Position numbers and translations under genes: made by a program
Assembly: GCF_000002995.4 (NCBI RefSeq)
Contig: NW_025062475.1
Location: 13,982,687 to 14,046,686 of the forward strand
From: Brugia malayi
Lineage: Eukaryota; Nematoda; Chromadorea; Rhabditida; Onchocercidae
DNA length: 64,000 nucleotides
Reading direction: 5' to 3'
Part shown: piece after piece, positions 1 through 12,261 of the stretch
How positions within the stretch are numbered: position 1 is the first letter of the stretch
Layout: every line of letters begins with the position of its first letter
Notes under the pieces: model-generated
Seen by the model: the letters and a program-made list of their open reading frames with translations, nothing else
What the model was told of the DNA's origin: nothing
Database searches by the model: none

Positions 1-63
1 TGACTGATTTGTTCTTCCTCTATTATATTTAATTTATTTTACACTAAAAAATAGTAACCCTAC

Positions 64-3000
64 AGCAAGGCAACGATCTCGTTCTGCGTAAAAATGAAGT
101 GCTTCGTCCGCTCTTCTGTCAGGTACTGGTGGGCGTAAATGTCGTGATGGTTCTGGTGGTATATATGGATCAACCTGTAAATGCAAAATCTCGTAAAAAA
201 AAATTAGCAGAAGAAATCATCCGTTCAATCTTGAACTGTGAACTGAGACGGAAAATTAAGTAGGACAAACAAATATTTTAAGATTTCATAGTTTTTCTCT
301 GTAGGACATACTAACAAATACCTTTCGCTTGAATTTACCACTGATAATATTGTCTAAAACGATTTTTCCCACAGCTCCAAGCTTGTTGTCTTTGCCACCT
401 GAGAAAAATTTGATTTTTTACATTAACAAACGATCAAAAAAATTTCAAGCTTTAATAAATTTTGAACAGATAATTTACCAAGATTGAAAATAAAATTGCC
501 AGCAATGGCACCGATAATGCGTCCCGTAGCTGGATCAACATTAAGATAACGATGAGCTAAATGCCCGACAAGACCGCTCACAACATCTGTCATACCGCCG
601 CTTAAATTATTTGGATCAACATTTGGACCTAAAATTTATTAAGGTTAAACAAAATCAACAGGTAGAGTTAGAACAATGCTCGTTGAGAATGAAAGTTCAT
701 GTCTCCTTTCTTGAAAAATCTAAAAAAAGAAAAAAAAAAACTGAAAGAGTTATTAGAAAAAACCCGAATCAATCTTACAATTCATTTTTTATAAATAATA
801 AAGTATAAGCTTTAAATTTCTGACTGAATTAAGAAACTAAACTAAACAAATGCAAAGGAAGTCAAATAAAAAGACTTAATTATTTAAGAAAATGCTATAA
901 TAAAAAAAATACCTCCATCTCTATAATTTCCTCCTTTTTTGCCAATTAATCCCCCAATGCCACTTATAAGGCCGCTAATCTTCTGACCTTTACTACCTGG
1001 TCCAGATAGGCCACCAATAATACCAGCAATATCACCAACATTTATACCACCACCAGTATCTGAAATGATTTAGGCTCAAATAAGCCATTTCCCGACAGCC
1101 ATTACCTGTATTAAAAATATATGTATAAAGAAATTACTGTAAGAATTACTGCTACCGCCGCCTCCTCCACCTGAAATAAAGCCACCGATGATATCGCCAA
1201 TCTGGTCACCTGAAATATAAGAAGAGTTCAGCAGCATTTTCAGAATTTTTCGTAATTTGTTGAAAATTTGAATTTAATAATCAGAAGATAAAAATTTAGC
1301 TTTCTACTGGTAAAAATTTCCAATTACCTTGAAAATTGTAACATTTCATGTCGGATTCACCGGAACGATCATGTTCCGGATCTATACAGCATGTTAGCAC
1401 ATTAGAGAGCATTTCGGTTGAATTCTATTACACACTATGGAGCAATTTTAATTATTATAAAGTAGAAAATGAATCTAAACTTCAACTACAACGTTTATTT
1501 CATGTGAAAATGTTGATGAAAGCTACAAATGTTAATGAAATGTATAAATGTAACAAATACTAGTTTAAAATAATGACAATTGTTAAATGAATGTAAAGGT
1601 GAGGAAGTATAGTTATCATTTAATTTGAAGCTACGCTGCTATACTTATAGCTAATTAGTCATAAATTGCAGATGAAAAGAATATTAAAAATAGGAAATAT
1701 GTAATTATGCGAAAAAAACTCCAAAAAAAGATAATTAAAAGAAACATAATGTCCAACCCTTAGTATCTCTTCGATGAGAAAAAAACCGGATCAGTTCAAT
1801 TAAACAAGCTTAAATTTTGTAGGACTGCTTAACATTTCCGGCAGAAAAAAGAGCAAGACTTGCAAAGTTTATAACTTTTATTTTCGAAAAATCTTAAGTC
1901 AATTTCTAAACTTGTCTCTCAAAATTTCTAAACTGAACTACGAAAAAAAAATTTTTTTAGAAAAAATCTTCAAAAAATACAAAAAAAAAAAGTGAAATGA
2001 AAATTGAATGAGTAAAAAAATAATAAAACGAGTAAATTTTCTGTCACCAATATTTTCTGGTAGCAAAAACAAAAAAAAAAAAAAAAAAAAAAAAAAACAG
2101 AAAACAAAATCTTTTTCAAATCACAAATGGCTTTTTATTTAGTTTGTCTGACTCATTGGCGAAACTTAAATGAGTTATCGATAGTTTGTTTATTGATTTG
2201 TGAAGAAAGTGAAAGTTGAGAATCACAATAATCACAAAAATATTATTCAACAAAATAGTATTTTTTGCATAATGAAAAATGATTGTTCCTTTAATAAATG
2301 AAATGCTTTTAGTTAATTAATTTCTAAATATGAATTTGAGCAATTAATTGAAGCCAACAAGTAAAAGAATTGTTCTAGACAATTAGTACAGTATGCTACA
2401 GTAATGCTAAAGCATAGGACAAATCGATCGATGAATTCAAGTATATCAGATATTTTTGATATGTGAAGTGTTGTCTACTTTTCAGCCTCAGATGGTTAAG
2501 GAAATAAAGAAATTTATTTTCCTAGCTTAATTATTATTTTTTTTTTTTTAAATATTCTTAATTATTTTAGTTGTTTAAATTATTTTTCAACAAATATATG
2601 TGAAATGATAACTGTGATTTGTTCACATTAAATTTCTCTTTCTACTAAAAATTTGGATAAATTTCAAATCGTTTTGCCTCTCCATTATTTTGGTAAATTC
2701 AGAAAGTAATAAAGAAATGAACAGTATAGAAATGCTGTAATAGCATAATGGCATAGAAAAAATGTCACTAATAAATTTTCAAAGAATACATTATTTATAA
2801 ATATGTTTTTAAAGAAAGAGAAAAGAAGAATAAACTTTTGAGAAGAAAAAAAAAAAAACTCAAAGAAGATGAAAATTAGTGGGAAAAGTCAAAATGTCAA
2901 TAATAAAACAAATCGATAAATAAATTTATGAAATAAAATGGTTGGAAGATGGATATTGCTTTCTGACTAAATTATTTCATAGTTCAGACAACTGTTTTCT

Positions 3001-5358
3001 TCATTGAAATAATAAAAATTGGTTTCAAATTTGAGTAGAATAAAAAAAAAAAATGAAATGATGAGTAATACTGTTTGTATGTTTTAAAAAAACAAAAATG
3101 TAAACAAAATTATTAGAAGAGAGAATGAAAAAACAATGGATGATTTGTTTGTTTTATGGCAAAAATATCTAAATGAAAAAAGGCTATTAAAAAAAAGAGA
3201 GAAAGAGAGAGAAAAAATAAACAAAAACAAAATGATTGCCTGCTGCTAATCAATTCCATTAATCTAGGAGAGCCCAAAAATATGGGGGATAAATTCATAA
3301 ATTCTGTGATGAAAGAAATACTCCTTTTATTTGACAACGAAAAAAAAAAATTCAGGAAAGCATATGTCAAATGAAATTAATATTGAATATAAAACATAAA
3401 TTTCAATTTAAAAAAAATTAAAAACATATTTCTTTTCCATACCTTCAGTTTCAGGAATTACAAAAAATGAGTTACTTGTCCATATCATTTAAAAACAATA
3501 TTACTAACAATTAAGACTTTATAAAATTGAAAATTTCACTTCTGTATATGAAAACGTTATAAAATTAATAATTAAAAGAAGCAATTAAATAATGAACCTT
3601 AAAATATAACGCTAACTATTACTCTACTGCTAAACAATTTCCTTCGACACTCATCATTATTGGGTTTTTTTTCTAATAATAAAATAATTTTATGGATAAT
3701 AATGTGGAAGAGAAGAAAAAAATAAGCAAAATAATGTATTCTTAAAGTTCTCCTAGAAGTAGATAATAGATGTAAAGCTGATAGTTTCCGCTCAGTGGAA
3801 AAGTACAAAGTTTAAGGATTGTTATTGCTTAAATATAATTTTTAGTGCTCATGCTGGGACTAAATATTCGATTGGAAATTTGAGAGAACAATTTTGATTC
3901 GTTTTTTTTTTCTGTTGTTTAACTTAGGATTTCAATATGCCCTTTCGAATTTTAAGATTTGTAAGTGAAAAAATAGTAAAAAATAAACTTACGCATTTTT
4001 TCCGGTTTTTTCCGATTGTCATCGTAACCACTGTTACCACCCCGATAATTATTGTAACCATCATTACTAGCACCATCGTTACGATTTTTTCCACCGCCAA
4101 ATATTCCACCTTCAATTTATGCATTACAACAATTGAGAATTTATTTTTCTAACGGAATGGTAGACTTCAAATGATAGAAATTTGATTGAGATTAACAGCA
4201 AAAATTTTATAAAATAGAAATGCAAAATGACATAAATATGAAATATAAGTGCATGAAAAAAATGACAAATGAAACGAATAATTCTAGATTTCACAGATTT
4301 AACATTAGAATAATATACTTACCAATTAAATTTCCAACCAGGCCAACTGCACCACTATTTTCACTATTACGATTGCTATAACCTCCTTCACTATCACCTC
4401 TATAACCACTACCAAAGCCTGCACCACCATATCCTCCATGATCATATCCACCACCACTTCCGTAACCACCGCCTTGATTGTATCCACCAGGTTGATTATA
4501 TCCACCACTTCCATATCCACCAGGTTGATTATACCCACCACTTCCATATCCACCAGGTTGATTATATCCACCACTTCCATATCCAGCAGGTTGATTATAT
4601 CCACCACTTCCATATCCACCAGGTTGATTATATCCACCACTTCCATATCCACCAGGTTGATTATATCCACCACTTCCATATCCGCTTCCAGCTAAAAATC
4701 TTTTATCAGATGTAAATATTTTTACATCCTTCTTTACACGGATATATTTGTTGATATTTGAATAAATCTATGAATTTCCACTCCAATATTTACACATTTC
4801 TCGGATAAAAAAAAAAAATAAAACATGCAAAACAGTATCAGTAATCAAACTGATACTATTATATCAATAATCGGTATAATACCTGTAGCTATAGCTACTC
4901 AATAGTACCTAAGCTTGATAGTCTTTCAATGATATCATTCATATCAATACTTGATCATTTCTTCAATCATACTTTATAACTGTCAATATTTGCACATTAA
5001 AAAAGTAACTCTAAAGGTAACAATACCTCCATGACCACCGAAATTGCCCACTAAATTACCAAGTATATCACCTGCAGTACCACCAACTCTATCACGAAGA
5101 ATACCACCTGCGATATTTCCTATTAAACCACTAAATTCATCGTCATGTAATCTAACCTGAAATGACATTTTATGCAACAATTTCCTAACAATAACATTGA
5201 TCACTTTAACTTATATTTAAAAACAAAAACAAGAAAAAACAACTTGCAAAATATTCCCAAACATTAATCAAAACATTTTTCACTTTCAAAATTTTAAAAT
5301 AGCACAATTAAATAAATAAGCTTACAGCAACACATTCTTCTTCTTTATCATCTTCCAT
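64..5358 (-). CDS. clp-1: Calpain CLP-1 type, glycine-rich N-terminal part (partial, catalytic part beyond left edge)
   Basis: Nine exons on the minus strand, in coding order: 5358-5326, 5156-5027, 4691-4323, 4109-3993, 1209-1150, 1059-913, 628-479, 398-322, 174-64. They sum to 1194 nt (398 codons) with every phase matching, and the last exon ends at a GTAGGG donor. The protein starts MEDDKEEECVA, then has a DEFSGLIGNIAGGIL segment, six 11-residue Gly/Tyr repeats (YNQPGGYGSGG type), further Gly-rich blocks, and a conserved block with NVDPATGRIIGAIAGNFIF, GKIVLDNIISGKFKRK and FYAERDRCLA. This matches the long Gly-rich N-terminus of nematode CLP-1, a calcium-dependent cysteine protease; the last motif sits just before the protease core. 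No Cys/His/Asn triad is visible because it lies beyond position 1. An acceptor-like TTTTGTAG precedes the ATG (ends at 5400). The acceptor of exon 4 (TTGAAG) is weak, and the 2.8-kb intron 1210-3992 could hide a small exon. Confidence 0.83.
1210..3992 (-). other. Large intron of the calpain gene
   Basis: This 2.8-kb stretch lies between two phase-compatible exons of the calpain gene. It holds A/T-rich sequence with many A runs, including a 31-A run near 2070. I see no further exon, RNA gene or element. The ORFs here are short and of low complexity. Confidence 0.6.
4490..4687. repeat. 33-bp coding tandem repeat, six copies
   Basis: Six head-to-tail 33-bp units start at 4490, 4523, 4556, 4589, 4622 and 4655, inside exon 3 of the calpain gene. 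On the minus strand each encodes an 11-residue Gly-Tyr-Asn-Gln-Pro unit. Copies are nearly identical; one has Ala for Gly (PAGYGS). The unit length is a multiple of three, so copy number can change without a frameshift. Confidence 0.95.
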
Positions 5359-5793
5359 AACTTTACGTAATATACTGATCGTTTGACCTCACGTATAAGC
5401 TACAAAATAAATGGCACTTTTATATGATAATAACTATTCAATTAAATGCAAATATTTACGCAAAAGTAATAATTTTTGATTTGAAAAAAAAAAAAATCAA
5501 ACTTTGTGTAATATTTGTTGATATATTAAAATATTGAATTAATCTTTGTAAATCAACAATTTGTTTATTTCAATTAATTTATTCCCACCTAATTACACCA
5601 ATAATTTTAACTTAAAACAAATTAGGTTAAAATATTGTACAGCAATAAATGATAAACTATAATAGATTAGAAATAATATATGTTTAGAGGAAAATAAAGT
5701 GCTCTCGTTTACTGCAACAATCATCAATCGATATATGATTGAATGATACGAAAAAGAAACTGAAAAAATACAAATATTGTGATAGTTTATCCA

Positions 5794-6159
5794 TCCTGAA
5801 ATTGCTTAATCATCTCCATATATTTACCTAACTACCTAGAATTACCTTCCTTATTTACTTACTTATCCTGAAATTGCTTAATCATCTCCATATATTTACC
5901 TAACTACCTAGAATTACCTTCCTTATTTACTTACTTATCCTGAAATTGTTTAATCATCTCCATATATTTACCTAACTACCTAGAATTACCTTCCTTATTT
6001 ACTTACTTATCCTGAAATTGCTTAATCATCTCCATATATTTACCTAACTACCTAGAATTACCTTCCTTATTTACTTACTTATCCTGAAATTGCTTAATCA
6101 TTCCCATATATCTACCTAACTAATTAGAATTACCTTCCTTATTTACTTACTTATCCTGA
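5794..6159. repeat. 72-bp minisatellite, five full copies plus a partial one
   Basis: Unit boundaries, marked by TCCTGAAATTG, are at 5794, 5866, 5938, 6010, 6082 and 6154, an exact 72-bp period. The first four copies are almost identical (one C/T change); the fifth has several substitutions. Each unit holds a TAATCATCTCC core and several TTAC/CTAC motifs. It lies about 440 bp upstream of the calpain start codon. Confidence 0.97.
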
Positions 6160-8395
6160 AATTGCTTTCGTTATTATCATTATGATTCGTTATTCGTTAT
6201 CATTAAGATTATTGTTAAAAAGTTGAGAAAAAGAAAAAAATATTTTATATATCCTTAGAATTAATAATTATTTTTTATTTAAACTTATTTCACTTTAAAA
6301 CTTAACAACCTATAACATTTCGAAGTGAATTCAACAATACATGAAATTACATGAAAAAATAACGAAAAAAAAGTTGACGTGAAATTTTACTATATGTAAA
6401 TTTTTTTTATAAAAATCAATATTAATGCTAAAAAATTATTCGCTTTTCATCAAATTTAAATTTTGAAACCAAAAAAAAAAAAAAAAAAAAACTGAAATGG
6501 CTAAGAAATAATTTTGGAAAACATAGAAAGAAGCATTTTATAAATTTATGATATAATGAAGAATAAATTTTCCCTTTTATTAATGAAATTTCTTCCAAGA
6601 ATATAAAAATGTATAAAAACGTGACATGCTAATATCAGCATTCTATTCTAACAACAAAAAATTAATGGTACTAATGGTACTTTTATTTCATTGATAGTTT
6701 ACGATATCCTGAAATTAGTAATATATCTCTTTTGTCTTAAAATTAATGACACATTAACTTTATATTCTGAAATTAATAATATATTTTGCAATTGTAAACT
6801 TTCATTTCTTTTTTTTTTCTCTTTTTACTGATCAATAATCAATAATATAATTTAGTTGATAGTAGAATATGAAAATACATAGTGTTAATGTTATCAGAAT
6901 TAATTATTCTATCATAATTAAAAGATAAATGTAATGGATTCTACTAAGTGATACTTTGATTAATTACCTTTTTTATGAGTTATCATTAGTTAAGTGTAAA
7001 GTAACATGAAATAAAATAAATTGAAATTCAAAAACAATAATTATTACTCTTGCATTATTATTAGGTAAAATATAGAAATGAAATGTTTTTCATCAATGCT
7101 TTAAAATTAAAATAATAAAACTTTGAATTATTTCATTAAAATTAATTCTATTATTATTGATTTGTTAGAAAGAGAACAGAAAATGATGATGACGAGCTGT
7201 TGTTGTTGTTCTGATGTGATTTGGCACTAAATAACTGAGAGAATTTTGAATGAAATCAATGATAAATGCTGATATAAGGACGATGACTCATCGCTGAATT
7301 GAATTAACAAAAATATGTGAATGAACAAATTTGTTCGAAATTACTAACTCTATCTTTCAAAATTCTGAAAATAAAGATCGAAATAATACATTTTCTTTTT
7401 TTTTTCTTTCAAATAATGACATTTCATTGAAGAAAAATTGCAAATTTAATTCAATCGAAATAGACAAACAGCATCGTTACAATGAATATTTGCGCTTTAT
7501 TTTATTTTATTTTTTTTGGTTGGGAGTTTGTTGCTTTTTCGTTTTTTTTTATTTCTTTTCTTTCTCAAAAGTGCGAAAGAGAAATTAGTCAAACAAAAAA
7601 CGAAAAGAAAATTTTAGAAAACTGGAAGAAAACAAATGTGAAGAAAATTAGTAAATAAATTTGCCATTCTCAAAAATGAGAGAAGCAGAGAAAAAAAGAC
7701 AAACAAATGCAAACTTTTCATCCCATTTTTTAAGATTTTTAAAAAGATAAAACTACCTGATTAGTTAAGGTAAAGATTGAAACTAAATCATACAAAAAGA
7801 AAATAAAATTGAAAGAATAAGAGGAAAAGGGAAAAAAATATTATGGAATCGATTGATAATACCACAACAATTGGTAAGAGAATTAGGTAATCTATAATAG
7901 AATTGAAAAAAAAAAAAAAAATTTAATTAAAAAAATTGAATTTTATTGGATTATTGATTGCAAAAGATTGTTCAATATTTTTATAACAAAACCTTGAAAC
8001 CATCTAATTTTCGTTTCTTTTACACATTAAACTATTTGCTGTTTAAGATATGAAATTCAAGTTAATTTAAATAAATTTACTTTTTATTCGATTCAAAATT
8101 TTGACAGTGCTTCCTTTTATGATAAACCTTTTAATTTCATTTTAATCAATTTAAAAGTATTCTTATCAATATGCAATGTTAAAATATACATACATATATT
8201 TCTAGAAAAAAAAAAAAATATTATTAGCGAAAAAAAAAAAGAAAATTAAACTGAAATTTAAGCTTCAATCAATTTAAGTTTGCTAATCTATTTTACGGAC
8301 TATTCCACAGGGAATTTGATCATTTCATGCGTAAGAAACAACTGAAAATGCATCTAATGAATGAAATGAAATGATGACAAAAAAGTGTCAACAAG

Positions 8396-8872
8396 TGTCA
8401 CCAGAAAAGATTGTCAATCTATAGATGGATAGATGAAGAAAGCTAGGATACACAGAGAGATGTAGAGAAAGTGTATGTAAACATAAACATACTAATGTTA
8501 CAATAAAGATGCATACAAATAAACGAGAGCAGACAGAGGCATATAAAGTAGATGGAGAGTTAAAGATACATACAAATGAACGAGAACAGACGGAAACATA
8601 TATAATAGATGTAGAGTTAGTGATATATACAAAGAGAACACATATTAATGGATGCGAACGGGCAAAGTTATAGAAGTGGATGTGAGGATAGAGATCACAT
8701 AGAAAGGAACGCGAATGGATAGAGAAACAGAAATAGGTATAAGGGATATATAATTTCAAACATACGGGTAGAGATCTATATTGGGAAAAGAGGGTGGCAT
8801 AAAGCGAGAGCGTTATAGAGAAAAAGATAGTAAATGAGGGAATGGAAAGGATAGTGTCACCTTCAGGTGACA
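8396..8872. mobile_element. Candidate MITE-like element with internal 57-bp repeats
   Basis: The left end reads TGTCACCAGAA (8396-8406) and the right end TTCAGGTGACA (8862-8872); as inverted repeats they match at 10 of 11 positions. The right end also carries a GTGTCACC copy at 8854, making a small hairpin. Inside, 57-bp degenerate units begin at 8508, 8565 and 8622. The interior is purine-rich and less A/T-rich than its surroundings. No target-site duplication is obvious. The 161-codon minus ORF across it is a by-product of repeats whose length is a multiple of three. Confidence 0.4.
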
Positions 8873-9449
8873 ATTATTATTGTAATGAAATTTGGAACAA
8901 ATGAAATGAAAGATCTGAATAAATCAACAAATTTACGTTTTATTTTCAAAACGTAATAAATTTTATTCAAATTATAATTTTTTTATACTTCAAATAGTAA
9001 AATTATTGCCAAAAAAATTAATTAATTAATCAAATATTTAACATTTTGGAATGTATTTACGGACAAATTAAATCAAATATATGTAAATTCTCTAATTAAT
9101 TAACTTTAAATTCTTGTCCTTTTTCCTTCTTGCTCTTTTTGTTTGCTTATTACTGAGTATGCTGCAGTAATATTTAAAAGTATTAAACGAGGAATGTAGA
9201 GGAAATTACTGAAAAATAAGTTAAGATGAGATCTGAAATTGATTTATCTGAGTAATTGTCCATTAAAATAATTAATTACTTGTTTACAGTCACGGATAAT
9301 TCATATCATTATAAGGAGTTCAGTCGATTGATCGTTTATTTCAAGCCATAATTAATAATTTAAGTAATTGGTTGATTAAGTAATTGTAAAGGCATTATAT
9401 TGTTACACTGTGCAAAATTAAAAGTAATTTCAGGTTATTTTGAAAGCAA

Positions 9450-9740
9450 ATGAAATTTTCTTCGTTGCATAAATATATCCGTCGTGCGATCCAATATAAA
9501 CGAACTGAAGTTAACAAAACTAAGTCATTCTCGTATACCACTTATGTGATAAAGGAATTTTTAATTCGATTAGGAAAATCAATTGGAATTTTATCCGTAC
9601 CTGTCGTATTTATTGATGTTATTGGCTATCCAGCAAGTATTATTGGATCATCAATGGAGGTTATTTTTTCACTGATTTCTTCCTCTTTTGAGATTTCATT
9701 CTGTTTAGGAATTGCACAACAATTATATGACAATAACTAA
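9450..9740 (+). CDS. Possible small single-exon gene, unknown function
   Basis: A 96-codon open frame begins with ATG 18 bases after an acceptor-like TAATTTCAG. The product has a basic N-terminus (roughly residues 1-30, rich in Lys/Arg/Tyr) followed by hydrophobic stretches around residues 43-90, which could be membrane-associated. Codon use is less extreme than in the surrounding A/T-rich DNA, and an AATAAA lies about 55 bases after the stop. I recognise no family. It may be a chance frame or one exon of a longer gene. Confidence 0.3.
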   Translation: MKFSSLHKYIRRAIQYKRTEVNKTKSFSYTTYVIKEFLIRLGKSIGILSVPVVFIDVIGYPASIIGSSMEVIFSLISSSFEISFCLGIAQQLYDNN

Positions 9741-11275
9741 CTAATGAAAGGAATCAGTCCATGTCAACCGGATGCAAAAACTGAGAAACAGTTCGCCAAA
9801 TAAATAGAAGGCGTAATTGCATAAGTGTGATTAATGTTTTTGTAACTTACTAAATTAACAAAAAAATATCGAAAACAATTCTATGAATGAATTTTTTTTT
9901 TCTTTGTTATTTTTTATAATTTTTGATATTGATCAATTTGATTATCTCTATTATAATGATGTTATAGTATAAGTAATTAAGATAGAATAAGTAATTAAAG
10001 GTCAAAAAAAAAAATTAAAGGTGACAATAAACTTAAACAGGATGAAATACAAGCGATAATATATAAGGGCGAAGCAAAAACAAAAGAAAAAAAATGACAC
10101 TTTAAAAAATCCATCAAGTAAACATAAATTTTAAAATGACATAATAACCTTATATTATATATGTATATGAAATATTTTTCTTGTTTTATTTAAAAAGGTT
10201 GATATGAAAAAAGCAAAAAAAAAGAAAAAAAAAACATACAAACTACTTAGATAGAAAGAATTATAATATAACTTTTCTTCTTTAATTTAATTTTGAAGAA
10301 GAAAAATTGTTAAAAAAACAATAAAATAAAGACTTTTGTAGAGTTTCTTTTTTTTTTTTTACATTACTTCTAAAGTTTAAATTAATATTTTTCTCACGTT
10401 TCATGACATTTGAAGTGTAATGATAAGTGATTGGAGCATGAAAATGTAAGAAGAAAAAAAAAAATAATAGTTGGGATGAAATTATCGATCATCGATAAAT
10501 TTATGATTATATCGAATTAATTCATTCGATCGGTTAAAATGCAATTGGCAATCATTCCATTTACACATAAATTACTTTTCACCTAAATTTTAACAATTTT
10601 ATCAAAAAAAGAAACTAAATTGGAATAAAATGTCAAGATTTTTTGATAATATGAATTGATTGATATGTTAATGATAAATTGATAAAGAAAAGAATGAGTG
10701 GGGAAAAATAATTATTAAAATTGTGATTAGATATTTTATTTCTCTTTATGAGTAATGCTTATCAAAAGTTTTATGATTAAATAAATATAAAACAATAAAA
10801 TGCAAATATAGCAATGATAATGTTCACATTGTTTGCTTCAATAATACAAGAAAAATAAAGTTACTTTTAAGTTTAAAATTATTCATTTCAACTGATAAAT
10901 CAGCTGAGTTTATTGAATTAATGAAAAAAAAAAAAAAAAAAAAAAAAAGAAAGAACACTTTAATATTTAAAAATCTAACATTTTCATATATGCATGCTTC
11001 AATTTTTAAATTTTGCTAATCAATCGATTATGATTGCAATTGTAAAATTGATAAATATAATTTTAATGAACTCCAAATTTTTTTAATTTAAAAATCATTG
11101 AAGTTCTAAATTTATTCTTGAAGATTTTTCCTGTAACAATAATTCTAAGATTTAAAATTGTAATTTTATTTTGAAATTTGAAAGAATTTTTTTTTTTTAC
11201 ATTTGCGAAAAAAAAAAAATAATTCAGAAACTTTCAATATAACAAATATAATTAATTCAGGATGGTATTCTCATA

Positions 11276-11408
11276 GCACGGATGGCCGAGTGGTCTAAGG
11301 CGCCAGACTCAAGCAAACAATACGTATGCTTCACACGAGAACAGTGTGTGAGATTTGGAGTGTTCTGGTATCGTGATCGATGCGTGGGTTCGAATCCCAC
11401 TCCGTGCA
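11276..11408 (+). tRNA. tRNA-Leu(CAA) with a 49-nt intron
   Basis: The acceptor arms GCACGGA and TCCGTGC pair perfectly, with discriminator A at 11408. The A box (TGGCCGAGTGG) and B box (GGTTCGAATCC) are intact. The anticodon stem CCAGA (11303-11307) pairs with TCTGG (11364-11368) only if 11314-11362 is removed; this leaves a 7-nt loop with anticodon CAA at 11310-11312 and the intron in the usual place after position 37. A long variable arm fits the class II tRNA-Leu fold. T runs at 11413-11417 and 11422-11427 are suitable RNA polymerase III terminators. tRNA-Leu(CAA) genes with introns are common in nematodes. Confidence 0.96.
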
Positions 11409-12261
11409 CACGTTTTTACAATTTTTTCTTTTAATCTTCTGGCGGATATTTACTTTCTATCTTACTTAATTTGCTTATTTCAGTGAAAGATTTTAGGACA
11501 CAGAATATAAAATATTTATAAATTTAGAGAGTTCAAGAAAAGATGAGCCTTTCATTTGTTTCAATATTTCATCCTAAAAAGTTTTTATGATTGAATGAAA
11601 ATATTTAATCCTTTACTGTATCGATTCACATAACATAAATTTCTGTTGAAGTTAGTGAGATGAAAATTTGTTATTTACAAAATGCAATGATCTTTTTGAC
11701 TGATAACACAGGACTTATCGAATCGTTCACCCAATCAATTTAAATCGAATTTTAAAAACGATTTCATTTCTTGTTTGTGAGATAATGTTAAATAGTAGTA
11801 GCAGTATAGGCAATTTTGAGGATCTTTGTTTTTTTTTTTTTTTTGGAACTAAGGAATCCTTGAAAATTTTCGAAATTTTAAATTTCTCTTAAATTATTGA
11901 GGAAAAAAAAGGAAACCATTCTTTTGAATTAACAAATACATTTTCAATTTGAACCATTTTTTATTGTAAAAAGAAAGCATAGGATTAGCAAAACAGTTTG
12001 GTGCTGACAATTAATCCTACAACAATATAAAAAAATTGGCAGTGTAATAATATGCAATTCTATACAATTCAGCAAGTTTTTCTTTTTTTTTTTCTGGAGG
12101 ATTTTTAAAAAAATAAAAATGAAATTTATAAAGACAAGGATTTACCCGATAAGACTAAGTGAACTATGTAAATAAGTGTGATATGACAAAAACAGCTTTT
12201 CTATCACATTTTTCCTTCACTATCAATTTATGGATATGCGTAATTACTAAATTAACAAAAT
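11409..12261. other. Intergenic, tRNA-Leu to 3' end of polymerase eta
   Basis: About 850 bp of A/T-rich sequence. Apart from the polymerase III terminator and the expected 3' UTR of the polymerase eta gene, I see nothing identifiable. Confidence 0.6.

Larger units (their letters stand above)
5359..11275. other. Intergenic region between calpain and tRNA-Leu
   Basis: About 5.9 kb upstream of the calpain start, presumably including its promoter. It contains the 72-bp minisatellite (5794-6159), a possible MITE (8396-8872) and one weak ORF (9450-9740). The rest is A/T-rich with many homopolymer runs and no conserved coding signal that I can see. Confidence 0.6.

Noticed and set aside
3113..3370. 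85-codon minus ORF inside the calpain intron
   Set aside because: Phe/Ser-rich low-complexity frame from A-rich DNA, with no splice sites fitting the calpain phases.
4326..4679. Repetitive ORFs in other frames of the 33-bp repeat (both strands)
   Set aside because: The true frame is fixed by the phases of the calpain exons on each side and gives the Gly-rich sequence; the others are shadows.
8388..8873. 161-codon minus-strand ORF
   Set aside because: It is produced by 57-bp purine-rich repeats whose unit is a multiple of three; Ser/Cys/Leu composition is repetitive and it overlaps a likely non-coding element.
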